The notes under the pieces were generated by a model. That model was not told the DNA's origin. It did not search any database and was given only the letters and a program-made list of their open reading frames with translations. 28,116 nt of DNA from a virus: the IMG/VR virus record IMGVR_UViG_3300017949_000043, positions 1 to 28,116 of that record; one strand, given 5' to 3'. This document shows, one piece after another, positions 9,482 through 17,003 of the stretch (position 1 is the first letter of the stretch; each line of letters begins with the position of its first letter). The position numbers and the translations under genes were made by a program.

Positions 9482-10387
9482 CTATCGAACCGGCAATTCT
9501 CCTACGCCAAGTTCTTTATACATCGCATCTTTCCGTTCTTGAAACTGCTCACTACCATAGGCAACGCCTTGAGTAGCAAGAGTGTCTTCAATATATCTCA
9601 TTGCCTCTACCTTTGTAGAGAAATTTCCATTCGACCTAGATGTGTTATCCGGCTTCGCTTTATTGCCAAGACCAGACTTCTTGTCATTTCCGACAAGATA
9701 ATTCGACAATTTTCCGACTACCGCCTTGCTAAATGTCAATGGCTTAGTAATGTCAGAAGGATCAGCAATAGGAGTATTGTTCTCATCGACAAAAACAATC
9801 TCATCCTTGCCATTCACTTGACTTATCTGCGGAGTACCCATAGACATCACTTCAGCTATCGCTTGTTTGCTGAAACTATCCTGGGCGAAGCTATCATAGT
9901 TATCAGAAAACTTTAGCTGAGATAAAACGCCACTCTGAATGCTATTTATGTTAGCCTCAAAGTTTTGTCTCTGCATATTCTCAAGCTCAGACTTATGCGC
10001 CATGTTAAGTTCGCTAATCTTATCGTTTAGAGCTTGAATGCTATTCTTAGCACTCTCTAACTCTGATCTTAAAGCATCGTCAGGAGATTTATTAGACAAC
10101 TCTGCAATGTCTGACTTATATTTCTCAACCTCAGACTTCAAAGTCTCCACATTATCCCTATAACTAGACAACACTTGGCGATTAAACTCGTAGCTCTTCT
10201 TGTCAATAGGCTTATCTAAGCCAGTAATCTCACGAATGTCTTTGTCGTACATATCGTGAGTCTCTCTGAGTTGAACTGCCACAGCTTTATCTACTGTCGT
10301 TTTCAATATTCCGGCAATAGCATCATATTGCTCGTCTGTCAATCCACTTAACGCTTCTTGACTCTTTAATTCATTGGTGGTTAGCAT
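9482..10387 (-). CDS. Capsid scaffolding protein (putative)
   Basis: A 301-residue, lysine- and glutamate-rich protein. Residues about 75-150 form a long predicted coiled coil (for example VETLKSEVEKYKSDIAEL and QALNDKISELNMAHKSELEN). It begins MLTTNELKSQEALSGLTDEQ and has a basic, low-complexity region near 240-260 (GLGNKAKPDNTSRSNGNFST). It sits immediately upstream of the capsid gene, where scaffold proteins are encoded. No protease motif was seen, so it is probably a pure scaffold. The function is inferred from coiled coil and position. Confidence 0.75.
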   Translation of the reverse strand: MLTTNELKSQEALSGLTDEQYDAIAGILKTTVDKAVAVQLRETHDMYDKDIREITGLDKPIDKKSYEFNRQVLSSYRDNVETLKSEVEKYKSDIAELSNKSPDDALRSELESAKNSIQALNDKISELNMAHKSELENMQRQNFEANINSIQSGVLSQLKFSDNYDSFAQDSFSKQAIAEVMSMGTPQISQVNGKDEIVFVDENNTPIADPSDITKPLTFSKAVVGKLSNYLVGNDKKSGLGNKAKPDNTSRSNGNFSTKVEAMRYIEDTLATQGVAYGSEQFQERKDAMYKELGVGELPVR

Positions 10388-10403
10388 TAATTACTCTTTT
10401 TTA

Positions 10404-10781
10404 TTAAACAATACCCTTCGATTGCTTCCACTCTTCATAAGATGGAAATCCGTCAGGTAAATACACTTCTTCAAGAATAAGATGACTGTTAAAGACACCT
10501 ATTTTCTTTCCATTGCTTATCCTTAATCCTCCCAACTTCAAGAAAGTCTTGTAGTCTTGATAATTAAAGGTGCATACAAATGGCTTGAACAATGGCTCTC
10601 CTGTTACCTCATCTACTCCAATCCTTCTAATTCTAACTTGAGCAATGTTTGGATTATCTCCCTTCTTTAAGATAGCATCCACTTTTACTTTTTCTACCTC
10701 GTTGTCGTTGTCATAGTTCTCTACAACTTCTTCAACAACTGGCTTTTCCGGTGATTGTTTTCTTGGTCTTCCTCTTCCCAT
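10404..10781 (-). CDS. Small unrecognised protein upstream of scaffold-like gene
   Basis: The 125-residue protein has a basic, AT-hook-like start (MGRGRPRKQSPEK), then an acidic low-complexity stretch (VVEEVVENYDNDNEVEKVKV), then a compact beta-rich domain ending EEVYLPDGFPSYEEWKQSKG. I do not recognise a family. It is the first gene after its own TAnnTTTG box at 10823-10830 and the palindrome at 10801-10819, so it probably starts the scaffold-capsid transcription unit. The GRGRPRK core resembles a minor-groove-binding AT-hook, so DNA contact is possible but unproven. Confidence 0.75.
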   Translation of the reverse strand: MGRGRPRKQSPEKPVVEEVVENYDNDNEVEKVKVDAILKKGDNPNIAQVRIRRIGVDEVTGEPLFKPFVCTFNYQDYKTFLKLGGLRISNGKKIGVFNSHLILEEVYLPDGFPSYEEWKQSKGIV

Positions 10782-10800
10782 AACTTTTTTATTAATTAAA

Positions 10801-10819
10801 TAGTGTAAATACTACACTA
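10801..10819. promoter_or_regulatory. Palindromic operator candidate, copy 1
   Basis: TAGTGTA-AATAC-TACACTA is a perfect 7-bp inverted repeat with a five-base spacer, a member of the GTGTA-N5-TACAC family found five times in this window. On the minus strand it starts three bases after the TAnnTTTG box at 10823-10830, so it would cover the transcription start point of the scaffold-capsid unit. That is a classic place for a repressor. Confidence 0.7.
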
Positions 10820-10822
10820 AGG

Positions 10823-10830
10823 CAAATATA
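10823..10830 (-). promoter_or_regulatory. Bacteroidetes -7 box (TATATTTG)
   Basis: The minus strand reads TATATTTG, an exact match to the TAnnTTTG -7 element of Bacteroidetes primary promoters. It lies 42 bases before the start of the 10404-10781 gene, in a short AT-rich gap after the portal gene. No clear TTTG -33 element was seen. The operator-like palindrome follows directly. Confidence 0.6.
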
Positions 10831-10855
10831 ATCACTTTAACACTATTTATAAAAA

Positions 10856-12547
10856 TTAATTAACTACAGGTAAATAGGTCTGAATCCTAGCTCTAATAGA
10901 CTCTATTAATTGCCTCATAGGTTGGTCTGACATACTGCCAAATACCTCAAGAGAACCATTCTCTCTTTCAAACCTAGATATCAAGGAACTGAAATTAATC
11001 TTCATATATGCCTCAGATTTATCTATAACACCCTCTTTCACCAAAGAAAGAACTTCATCCCTCTTAGAGTGTCTGAAAGGCTCTAATTCAAACATTATCT
11101 TAGCCCTACGGTAGCCTCTCGGATTATCCTTATGCTCTGCCTCCAAATACTTTTGATAAATACTATCCAAGATAGTTTCTGAGAATCCAGACCTCAAACC
11201 CTTATTATATGCCATAAGTAACACATCGGCACTAAATACATAATGCTTGGTACCATAGCTTACATAGTAGTGGTCAAAGGCATCTTGGTACCGTATCTTT
11301 AAGCAAGTGTTAATGACCCACTTCTCAATGTGTTCAAAATGCTTCTGTAGGGTGAGCAAGGTCTGTTCAGCACCATCGAATATAGACATGATCTGAGTCT
11401 CATTCATAGCCTCATAGTCTGAAGGATTATAAAGGTCATTGGTAATACCCTTATAAATCTCTTTTTCCAGATTCATTACATCCTCCCTAAGCATCTTAAT
11501 GCCTTTCACATCGGCATCCAACTTACCTACCGGAGCTTTAATTGCCGGTATGTCCTCTCCGTCAGGGAATGGAACGCTTATATATGTTCCTACACCAACC
11601 TTGTTGTTACAACTTGGACACTTTATCGGCTGACCAGCCTTTCTCAAGTAGGTGTCAGCAGTCTTATTCTTGAGATAACCCTCGTGGCACTCCGTATCGG
11701 CATCCTCGAAGGTACATTCTCCACTATATCCCCAATAGATAGGATATGCAGCATATAACTTAGCATACTTGGTATTAGTCTTCTCGAAAAGAAGGTCATC
11801 AAGCGAACCTAAGTACATACTTAGAGGTGAGTTTGCCGTCACGCAGTTACCCAGCTTATCGTTCCAAAACCAAGTCACAGGACACATACCAAGATTATGC
11901 TCCGTCTGTTCTGTAATATCTACTGCACCATTGGTTAGATTGAAAATACGGTACGATTCATCATCTATAATGCAATAGTTTTCCGCATCCTTCTTGTATA
12001 TCAAGTAATTAAAGTTGCCCCTTTCATCCTCATCGAACTCTATTATTTGACTTATATCAACATCATAAACAAATGGCTCTGGTCTAGTAGAGTCTTGCTC
12101 TTCCGGTAGACCAACAACCAATACTGAATTTATGGATGTCTTAAATAGCCGGTAAAAGTAATTTCTAAGCTCTTGAGGAAATCCGAACTGGTCTTCCAAG
12201 TATTGCAAAGCATCACCTTGCAAGTCTCCGGAGTCACTTCTGAATATAAGGCGATATATGGGATCTACGCCATCAAATACCTTTGCCAAACACCGATACA
12301 CCTCATCTACCGTCTTAGTGGTATCTAAGGGAAAGTCCATTAGCTTGATGAAGGTCTTTTGCTTATCCTCAGTCAAAAGGCTTCTCACTTTCTCCAAGAA
12401 GATTGCTAAATATCTTGGTGCTGAGTTCCTATTAACATTTTCGGTATGAAAAAGCAGTCGATCTTGTTGATCAACTGCCTCTCGTAAAAAGCGATTATTC
12501 TTCTTCTCCGCTAATATCTCCGATATCTGTTCCTTGAGTATTGGCAT
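10856..12547 (-). CDS. Portal protein
   Basis: A 563-residue protein of the size and layout of a phage portal, the dodecameric ring through which DNA is packed. The central part shows portal-type sequence such as YDVDISQIIEFDEDERGNFN and, near 350-400, helices with PVGKLDADVKGIKMLREDV and YKGITNDLYNPSDYEAMNET. A cysteine-rich insertion lies at about 275-320 (a C-x8-C pair followed later by CPSC and GVGTY), probably a small zinc ribbon; this insertion is a feature I associate with portals of Bacteroidetes phages. The ATG at 12545-12547 lies inside the preceding small gene (53-base overlap). High confidence from position near terminase and capsid plus layout. Confidence 0.85.
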   Translation of the reverse strand: MPILKEQISEILAEKKNNRFLREAVDQQDRLLFHTENVNRNSAPRYLAIFLEKVRSLLTEDKQKTFIKLMDFPLDTTKTVDEVYRCLAKVFDGVDPIYRLIFRSDSGDLQGDALQYLEDQFGFPQELRNYFYRLFKTSINSVLVVGLPEEQDSTRPEPFVYDVDISQIIEFDEDERGNFNYLIYKKDAENYCIIDDESYRIFNLTNGAVDITEQTEHNLGMCPVTWFWNDKLGNCVTANSPLSMYLGSLDDLLFEKTNTKYAKLYAAYPIYWGYSGECTFEDADTECHEGYLKNKTADTYLRKAGQPIKCPSCNNKVGVGTYISVPFPDGEDIPAIKAPVGKLDADVKGIKMLREDVMNLEKEIYKGITNDLYNPSDYEAMNETQIMSIFDGAEQTLLTLQKHFEHIEKWVINTCLKIRYQDAFDHYYVSYGTKHYVFSADVLLMAYNKGLRSGFSETILDSIYQKYLEAEHKDNPRGYRRAKIMFELEPFRHSKRDEVLSLVKEGVIDKSEAYMKINFSSLISRFERENGSLEVFGSMSDQPMRQLIESIRARIQTYLPVVN

Positions 12548-12683
12548 CCTTTACTTCAATAGGTTCTGACTGCCATCCAGGCTTTGATAAAAGATAGTCT
12601 CTCTGCCTACCATCCTTAAACTCTCTACCCTCAGGAGCAATAACCTCGTGATATAATATGTGATTCTTCTTAGTTCTAGGCAT
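12495..12683 (-). CDS. Small unrecognised protein before portal
   Basis: A 62-residue hydrophilic protein, basic at the start (MPRTKKNHILYHEV) and very acidic at the end (TQGTDIGDISGEEE). It begins nine bases after the stop of the 12693-13361 gene, and its 3' end overlaps the portal gene by 53 bases in another frame, so the two are likely coupled. No family recognised. The long overlap leaves some doubt whether it is translated, but ATG start, spacing and composition are gene-like. Confidence 0.6.
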   Translation of the reverse strand: MPRTKKNHILYHEVIAPEGREFKDGRQRDYLLSKPGWQSEPIEVKDANTQGTDIGDISGEEE

Positions 12684-12692
12684 TTTGCTCTA

Positions 12693-13361
12693 TTATAGGT
12701 CTGTTACAGGGTTAAATGTACCAGCCGGAGAAAATGCGTAGAGAAGATTACTGTAATCCTCCTCTAAAGAGAATCTAACCATATTTTTATCAATACCATC
12801 TCTCTGACCCATCATCTTATCACCAACGTGCCAAGACTGAATAGGGAATCCTCTGAAGGTAGTAGGAGATGACTGAGAATCTACAATACCAGAAATCTGA
12901 CCTCCTTCGTGTACGAAGAAAGCACTTAGGTTGCCATCCTCACAAGAGTAAGTCTTTAGAACAGTAATCAACTGCTGATTTACTCTCAAGAACTCACCAT
13001 TAACTTGCACGAACTCAGAACCTCTAACGATTGGAATACCACCCTTAGTAGCATTTCCTCCACCGTACTCTCTAGGCTCTCCACCACTCATTTCTACGGC
13101 ATGGATTATTGGAGTAGGGATAAACTTCGTTGCATCTGCAGTATCTGATGTAGTACCGGTATAGACATTCCAAAACGTAATTGTTGTTGGATCATCAGTA
13201 TCATCACCAGCATCATCATTGGCATCAAAAGCATATACTGAGCCAGAAGGATTCTTAGTTCTGTGAAGAATTAATTTTACAGGAACACCCAAGTCCTCAA
13301 GACAAGCACTTGGAAGGGATGTCATTTGATCTGCCAAAGGACAAGCGCATACTAAACTCAT
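12693..13361 (-). CDS. Tail tube or head decoration protein (putative)
   Basis: A 222-residue protein with an odd cysteine-containing start (MSLVCACPLADQM, CLEDLGVPVKLILHR) and a beta-rich body with GFPIQSWHVGDKMMGQR and a surface-like acidic loop (DANDDAGDDTDDPTT). It stands alone behind its own terminator, -7 box and palindrome and has the same leader layout as the capsid gene, which points to an abundant virion protein. No other candidate for a major tail tube protein lies between the neck genes and the tape measure, so this may be the tube subunit placed in front of the portal. A decoration or head protein is the main alternative. Confidence 0.8.
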   Translation of the reverse strand: MSLVCACPLADQMTSLPSACLEDLGVPVKLILHRTKNPSGSVYAFDANDDAGDDTDDPTTITFWNVYTGTTSDTADATKFIPTPIIHAVEMSGGEPREYGGGNATKGGIPIVRGSEFVQVNGEFLRVNQQLITVLKTYSCEDGNLSAFFVHEGGQISGIVDSQSSPTTFRGFPIQSWHVGDKMMGQRDGIDKNMVRFSLEEDYSNLLYAFSPAGTFNPVTDL

Positions 13362-13394
13362 TTCTAAAAGTTTTTATTTCTTAAAAAAAGTTCA

Positions 13395-13405
13395 GCGACT
13401 TGCTC
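13395..13405 (-). promoter_or_regulatory. Shared leader element GAGCAAGTCGC
   Basis: In transcript sense this reads GAGCAAGTCGC and lies about 44 bases before the ATG of the 12693-13361 gene. The same 11 bases occur within the 31-bp repeat at 22024-22054, with one change in the repeat at 22364-22394, about 51 bases before the next ATG in both cases. A degenerate form is in the capsid leader. It could be an RNA element or the start of a short upstream peptide (VTKEQVAELFL here). Confidence 0.4.
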
Positions 13406-13420
13406 CTTCGTCACTAATTA

Positions 13421-13435
13421 GTGTACTTAATACAC
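13421..13435. promoter_or_regulatory. Palindromic operator candidate, copy 2
   Basis: GTGTA-CTTAA-TACAC, a perfect 5-bp inverted repeat with five-base spacer, matches the family seen at 10801, 18041, 18064 and 20412. It lies 18 bases downstream of the TATCTTTG box at 13453-13460 on the minus strand, inside the early transcribed leader of the 12693-13361 gene, where a bound protein could block elongation or initiation. Confidence 0.65.
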
Positions 13436-13452
13436 CAAATAAATTATCATGT

Positions 13453-13460
13453 CAAAGATA
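13453..13460 (-). promoter_or_regulatory. Bacteroidetes -7 box (TATCTTTG)
   Basis: The minus strand reads TATCTTTG, an exact TAnnTTTG match, in the gap between the terminator at 13484-13516 and the 12693-13361 gene. It is placed to start a new transcript just after the upstream one ends. A weaker second candidate (TTTATTTG, 13436-13443) touches the palindrome directly. Confidence 0.6.
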
Positions 13461-13483
13461 GTAAATAATAAAGTAGTTATAAA

Positions 13484-13516
13484 ATAAAAAAAAAGAGACA
13501 TCGGGGAGATGCCTCT
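13484..13516 (-). terminator. Intrinsic terminator
   Basis: In minus-strand RNA, AGAGGCAUC pairs with GAUGUCUCU (13508-13516 with 13494-13502, one G-U pair) across a five-base loop and is followed by a long U-rich run (13485-13493). It ends transcription from the 13575-13970 gene and isolates the next transcription unit. Confidence 0.75.
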
Positions 13517-13574
13517 AAAATCGTATTCACTAACAAAAAAAAACTACAACATGAATTACAATACTAAGGATTTT

Positions 13575-13970
13575 TTATCGCCTTGTCAATCTTATGTGTT
13601 CTAATTTTTTTCTTTTGTTTTCTATTTGCCTCTCCATATTGGCAATTTCGTTTTTTAGTAGGCATATCTTATCTAGCACACATTGATCGGACAAGTCTTT
13701 AATCACATCTGACAACCTAGAACCCTCATTTAAGCAGAAGGCAGTAGTTCCGCTAGAATTTAGGCATAAAATCTTATATGATGACGTACATCCTATAGGA
13801 AACAACGTAATACCGCCATTAAAGTCTACAGCTACCGTAAGTCCCCACTCAGAAACAAAATGAGCCATCTCTTTCTCTATACCAGAAATGCTGCCTATAC
13901 CACTCAAACCCTCGTAGTGCTTCTTCACCTTCTTAATCAAAGAACCTACCGTTATGTCTATAAAAATCAT
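13575..13970 (-). CDS. Unrecognised small protein between large terminase and tail-tube-like gene
   Basis: A 131-residue protein with N-terminal MIFIDITVGSLIKKVKKHYE, a central segment with LFPIGCTSSYKILCLNSSG, and a C-terminal coiled coil (ICLLKNEIANMERQIENK). It has its own -7 box (13990-13997) and a terminator after it, so it is a single-gene unit. No family recognised. The central segment could be a small beta domain and the coiled coil suggests oligomerisation. Confidence 0.75.
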   Translation of the reverse strand: MIFIDITVGSLIKKVKKHYEGLSGIGSISGIEKEMAHFVSEWGLTVAVDFNGGITLFPIGCTSSYKILCLNSSGTTAFCLNEGSRLSDVIKDLSDQCVLDKICLLKNEIANMERQIENKRKKLEHIRLTRR

Positions 13971-13989
13971 TGCAGTTATTGTGTTTTTA

Positions 13990-13997
13990 CAAAATTA
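13990..13997 (-). promoter_or_regulatory. Bacteroidetes -7 box (TAATTTTG)
   Basis: The minus strand reads TAATTTTG, an exact TAnnTTTG match, 20 bases before the ATG at 13968-13970. It would give a very short leader for the 13575-13970 gene. It lies in the 113-base gap after the large terminase gene. Confidence 0.5.
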
Positions 13998-14057
13998 TCA
14001 TTAATTTAACAGAATTATTAACCCTGTGGGTTTAAAAAGTGTTCAAATAATCGAAAC

Positions 14058-14085
14058 GCCTTTCATAAAGATGAGAGGCTTTTTT
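14058..14085 (+). terminator. Terminator-like hairpin, better on the plus strand
   Basis: On the plus strand GCCTTTCAT (14058-14066), loop AAAG, and ATGAGAGGC (14071-14079) form a 9-bp stem with one U-G pair, followed by six T residues. On the minus strand the same stem has a C-A mismatch and no U-tract after it. It overlaps the stop codon of the large terminase gene. A plus-strand transcript ending here would be antisense to the 13575-13970 gene; no plus-strand promoter was identified. Confidence 0.55.
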
Positions 14086-15307
14086 AATTAAAGAACTTCA
14101 GACCTAGTTTTCTTCTTTTACTTAGTTCATTAAAAGCATACCTCATAGCATCCATAAGGTGATTGTAATCATCAATAGGAATACTAGACTTCTTATCATT
14201 CCAATGGTATAGCCTCAATTCCCTCTTTATTTCATTCGAGTTATAATCAACTACTAGGTGATAATCCTGGAGAGCGGTAATCTCTTCTTTTACCTTACCC
14301 TTTTTAGCTAACTTAACATTCAAGCCATGACTCTTTAGCTCAGCAACAGTCTTCTTATCGTGGTCACAAGCAATAAGATCGGTCATCCTATCTATGCTCC
14401 TAGTCACCTTTCTCTTTATCTCATCATTGCTCAGCTCGGTTTCATATATCTTCTCTTGGAGGTACACTTTTTTATTCTTATGATCTACGGCAACCTTGAT
14501 AAAGGCTAGAGGGTCTGGATAATACCCAAAGTCAAGCCCATAGCAGTATGGTAAGTTATTGTCAAAGTGTCCTTCCACCCAATTCTTAAAAACAGCACCT
14601 TCGTCATTCTCTCTCCATCCACCAAGCATAACCTTGTGGTACTTGTCAGGATGGTCTTCCCTCAATCTGTCTACTTGGTTAAGGAAACTGGGAGATAAGT
14701 TATCTAAGTTGTCCATATAGGTCGTATGGATATGCAATACCTCCGGATGGGTAGAAATAGGTACTTTATAGCCATCTACATACTCATACTTCATCGACTT
14801 CTCGAAAAACCTCTTCCATATCCAATGCTCAATGGTGGTAGGGTTTAAGATTAGGACAACCAAGTTCCTAGCATGGGCAGAACGGATAGAGTAATCGACT
14901 TTATCGAAGATGTCCTCCTCTACAAGCTCTTCGGCTTCCTCTACAATCCATACAGAAACACCTTTTAGTGACTTTAGATTGGCAGTAAGGTTTCCAGAAG
15001 AGGACTTTATACCCCTAAACAGGATGTCAGAACCGGTCTGTAGGTTCTCTATCTGATTCTTCCTTACTTGAAAATCTTTTTCAACCTTGAGAAGCTCAAG
15101 TTTTTCCTCAAATTCGGGGATAATGGATATTTCAGCAGATACGAGGGTATAACGGGAATAAAGAATACGGTTTTTCTTCTCATAAGTTATTAAATTGGCT
15201 ATAGTTGAAATGGCAAAAGACTTACCTGAGCCACGACCACCGGTAATGATGACGTACCTCTTGTCGGTAGTTAAAATCTGCTTGTATTTAGGGTTTAACT
15301 CTACCAA
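14084..15307 (-). CDS. terL: Terminase large subunit
   Basis: The ATP-driven motor and nuclease that cuts and packages phage DNA. The 407-residue protein has Walker A GGRGSGKS (23-30), Walker B WIVEEAEE (120-127) and the RNase-H-like nuclease core: D259 in YGLDFGYYPDP, D315 in ACDHDKK and D386 in YNHLMDAMRYA. The layout fits the PBSX-type family. The only available start is a TTG at 15305-15307; an in-frame stop lies just upstream and the N-terminus ELNPKYKQILTTDKRYV is complete for the family. That TTG lies inside a TATCTTTG sequence that also matches the -7 consensus. A DNA methyltransferase gene separates it from the small-subunit candidate. Confidence 0.95.
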   Translation of the reverse strand: MVELNPKYKQILTTDKRYVIITGGRGSGKSFAISTIANLITYEKKNRILYSRYTLVSAEISIIPEFEEKLELLKVEKDFQVRKNQIENLQTGSDILFRGIKSSSGNLTANLKSLKGVSVWIVEEAEELVEEDIFDKVDYSIRSAHARNLVVLILNPTTIEHWIWKRFFEKSMKYEYVDGYKVPISTHPEVLHIHTTYMDNLDNLSPSFLNQVDRLREDHPDKYHKVMLGGWRENDEGAVFKNWVEGHFDNNLPYCYGLDFGYYPDPLAFIKVAVDHKNKKVYLQEKIYETELSNDEIKRKVTRSIDRMTDLIACDHDKKTVAELKSHGLNVKLAKKGKVKEEITALQDYHLVVDYNSNEIKRELRLYHWNDKKSSIPIDDYNHLMDAMRYAFNELSKRRKLGLKFFN

Positions 15308-15337
15308 AGATAATTAGTTGATATGTCAATTATTATT

Positions 15338-16045
15338 CTAAAATAGCTCAACTTGCGACTTTTGACACTCAATTCTTTTATTAGCTAAATCACAATAACC
15401 TTTAGATATCTCACAACCCAAGTAAGTTCTTTTTTCCTTAATGGCAGCTAATGCTGTTGTACCGCTTCCCATGTAGGGGTCAAATATCAATTCAGCGTCA
15501 GGAAAGCAAAGAATAAGTCTTCTAACTAATTTTAAAGGAAACGCCCTCTTGTGGTCTTTACTTGTTCCCTCTGGGGTATCTTGTATTAAGTCGTGTTGAT
15601 TTATAGTATTAATAAAATTCGTGTTCGTGCCTTTTGATAACCAATAAATTCGTTCTGTCATTGGATAAAACCTGCACTTATCAAAGTTTTGTGAACGATT
15701 AAACCAAACCAATTCTTGCTTTAATGTCCACTTCGTCTTCAATAGCCACTCGTAGGGCGTTATTTGCTTTTTATCCCTAATTCTGTTTTTATGGTTATAC
15801 ATTATGCTCCCGCCCTGCCTTGTTACTCTATAAATTTCATCTAAAACCCTTATTTGCTGAGACTGATATTCATATTCATCCATTTCATCGATGTATTCAT
15901 CGTAAGCCGAAAAAATCTTACCACCAGTATGATGTTTTGCTCCTAAGTTGTAGGGAGGAGAGGTTATGGTTAAATCAATAACCTCGTCATTAATTTGACC
16001 AAGAAAATTTAAACAGTCAGTGTTTTTTATCGTATTTACTTGCAC
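15338..16045 (-). CDS. DNA methyltransferase, N6-adenine/N4-cytosine type
   Basis: A 235-residue amino-methyltransferase. Motif IV TSPPYNLG (28-35) comes first and motif I FDPYMGSGTTALAA (about 189-202) comes near the C-terminus, the beta-class order. The region between is short, with a small target-recognition part. It would methylate an exocyclic amino group on phage DNA, most likely to protect it from host restriction. It starts with GTG at 16043-16045. No restriction enzyme gene is nearby, so it is a solitary enzyme. It lies between the two terminase genes, an accessory insertion in the packaging operon. The base methylated (A or C) cannot be read from the sequence. Confidence 0.9.
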   Translation of the reverse strand: MQVNTIKNTDCLNFLGQINDEVIDLTITSPPYNLGAKHHTGGKIFSAYDEYIDEMDEYEYQSQQIRVLDEIYRVTRQGGSIMYNHKNRIRDKKQITPYEWLLKTKWTLKQELVWFNRSQNFDKCRFYPMTERIYWLSKGTNTNFINTINQHDLIQDTPEGTSKDHKRAFPLKLVRRLILCFPDAELIFDPYMGSGTTALAAIKEKRTYLGCEISKGYCDLANKRIECQKSQVELF

Positions 16046-16081
16046 TATATTAGTATTAAACCAATGAAATTCACAAATGGC

Positions 16082-16573
16082 TCATTCTTCTTCAATCTCC
16101 GCATCATCAAACTTGTCTCCCTTAATCTTCTTTCTCAAAGCCTCTGGGTCAGCAAAGTTGATAGCTGGAATATTAACCTTATGCTCAACGGTAGAGGTAG
16201 AAACGGCAGTAGCTTTGTCGGCAAACATCTCTATGATGTCTTTGACTTTCTTGTAAGATCCCCACTTGATAGCTTCATCGAAGCACCTAGCAGCTACTTT
16301 CTCCAGGGCAGTACAAGTTTCATCTTTGAGAACCCTCACAAGCTCATCTTCGGTCATACAAGCCACTATAGCGAAGGTATCTCTGACCTCTTGCTTGGAA
16401 TACTTGCCATCTTTACTCAACTTGGTCAGTAGCTTCCTAGAGCCAGTAGGCGCACCAACATTAGGGTTTTCACCAACATGGATGATAGAATTTCGACCCA
16501 TCTCTTTGATCTGCTCAACCCTCTGCTTAGTGAGTCCCCTACGGTAATTTTTATTTTTGCGATTATCGGACAT
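16082..16573 (-). CDS. Terminase small subunit (putative)
   Basis: A 163-residue, charged, mostly helical protein. The start is basic (MSDNRKNKNYRRGLTKQRVE), followed by NVGAPTGSRKLLTKLSKDGKY, a helical core with ACMTEDELVRVLKDETCTAL and KWGSYKKVKDIIEMFADKA, and an acidic tail (DDAEIEEE). Small terminases bind the packaging start site and form rings. The call rests on its place upstream of the large terminase, with the methyltransferase gene between, and on the helical oligomer-like texture. It overlaps the upstream membrane protein gene by 11 bases. Confidence 0.7.
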   Translation of the reverse strand: MSDNRKNKNYRRGLTKQRVEQIKEMGRNSIIHVGENPNVGAPTGSRKLLTKLSKDGKYSKQEVRDTFAIVACMTEDELVRVLKDETCTALEKVAARCFDEAIKWGSYKKVKDIIEMFADKATAVSTSTVEHKVNIPAINFADPEALRKKIKGDKFDDAEIEEE

Positions 16574-16775
16574 TCTTCGATAGTAAGTAAGTTAAAAAGT
16601 TGCCTAAAAGCTGAAAGAACACGCCTAAAACAACAATACCAACGACAAAAAGAGTAAGTACGTCAAGAATGCTAATAGAACTAATCTGAAAAGCAGATAT
16701 ATGCCCACAAAGAACATACAAGGCAATAATAAACCACGCCACAAGGAAGGTGGTATTCCAAGGGAATTTATCCAT
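16563..16775 (-). CDS. Small two-segment membrane protein, holin-like
   Basis: A 70-residue protein with two clear membrane helices, about 9-26 (TFLVAWFIIALYVLCGHI) and 36-57 (ILDVLTLFVVGIVVLGVFFQ), and a short basic tail (LLSKNVR). This size and layout are those of class II holins, which open the inner membrane to end infection. No endolysin gene is in the window to support that, so the role is inferred. It is the first gene after a terminator and a -7 box and overlaps the small-terminase candidate by 11 bases. A second hydrophobic frame overlaps it but needs a TTG start. Confidence 0.65.
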   Translation of the reverse strand: MDKFPWNTTFLVAWFIIALYVLCGHISAFQISSISILDVLTLFVVGIVVLGVFFQLLGNFLTYLLSKNVR

Positions 16776-16843
16776 AACTTAATTTTTTGGTAGATTGATA
16801 AAATAGAAACATAAATCAGTATAAACATTGACTTAATCATATA

Positions 16844-16851
16844 CAAAGATA
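16844..16851 (-). promoter_or_regulatory. Bacteroidetes -7 box (TATCTTTG)
   Basis: The minus strand reads TATCTTTG, an exact TAnnTTTG match, directly after the U-tract of the terminator at 16853-16885 and 69 bases before the ATG of the membrane protein gene. It is well placed to start the packaging (late) transcript. Confidence 0.6.
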
Positions 16852-16852
16852 T

Positions 16853-16885
16853 AAAAAAAAGCCCAAGAACTTAATCTAGGGCTTT
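16853..16885 (-). terminator. Intrinsic terminator
   Basis: In minus-strand RNA AAAGCCC (16879-16885) pairs with GGGCUUU (16858-16864), followed by a run of U residues down to 16853. It ends the transcript of the 17004-17362 genes before the packaging unit begins. Confidence 0.75.
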
Positions 16886-16915
16886 CATAAATAAAATCAA
16901 TGCATAAACTATTTC

Positions 16916-16960
16916 TTAATAAGATTTTTTCTTACCTCCGGTGTACATACACTTTTTCAT
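16916..16960 (-). CDS. Possible 14-residue peptide
   Basis: A tiny frame, MKKCMYTGGKKKSY, lies between the 17004-17186 gene and the terminator. It begins with ATG and is basic with a central GG. Short MKK/GG/KK-rich peptides recur in Bacteroidetes phages in my general experience, but nothing in the sequence proves translation. The start is preceded by ATCTTATAGAT, not a clear leader. Low confidence. Confidence 0.25.
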   Translation of the reverse strand: MKKCMYTGGKKKSY

Positions 16961-17003
16961 ATCTATAAGATTTTAATGATCAAAATCCTAAGATACAAAA
17001 AAT

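Noticed and set aside
16625-16846. 73-residue hydrophobic frame overlapping the two-segment membrane protein
   Set aside because: It needs a TTG start lying inside the promoter box, and the 70-residue frame has an ATG and a better membrane layout.
16941-16952. GTGTACATACAC, resembling the operator palindrome
   Set aside because: The spacer is two bases, not five, and it lies inside the possible 14-residue peptide frame, so I did not count it as a copy.
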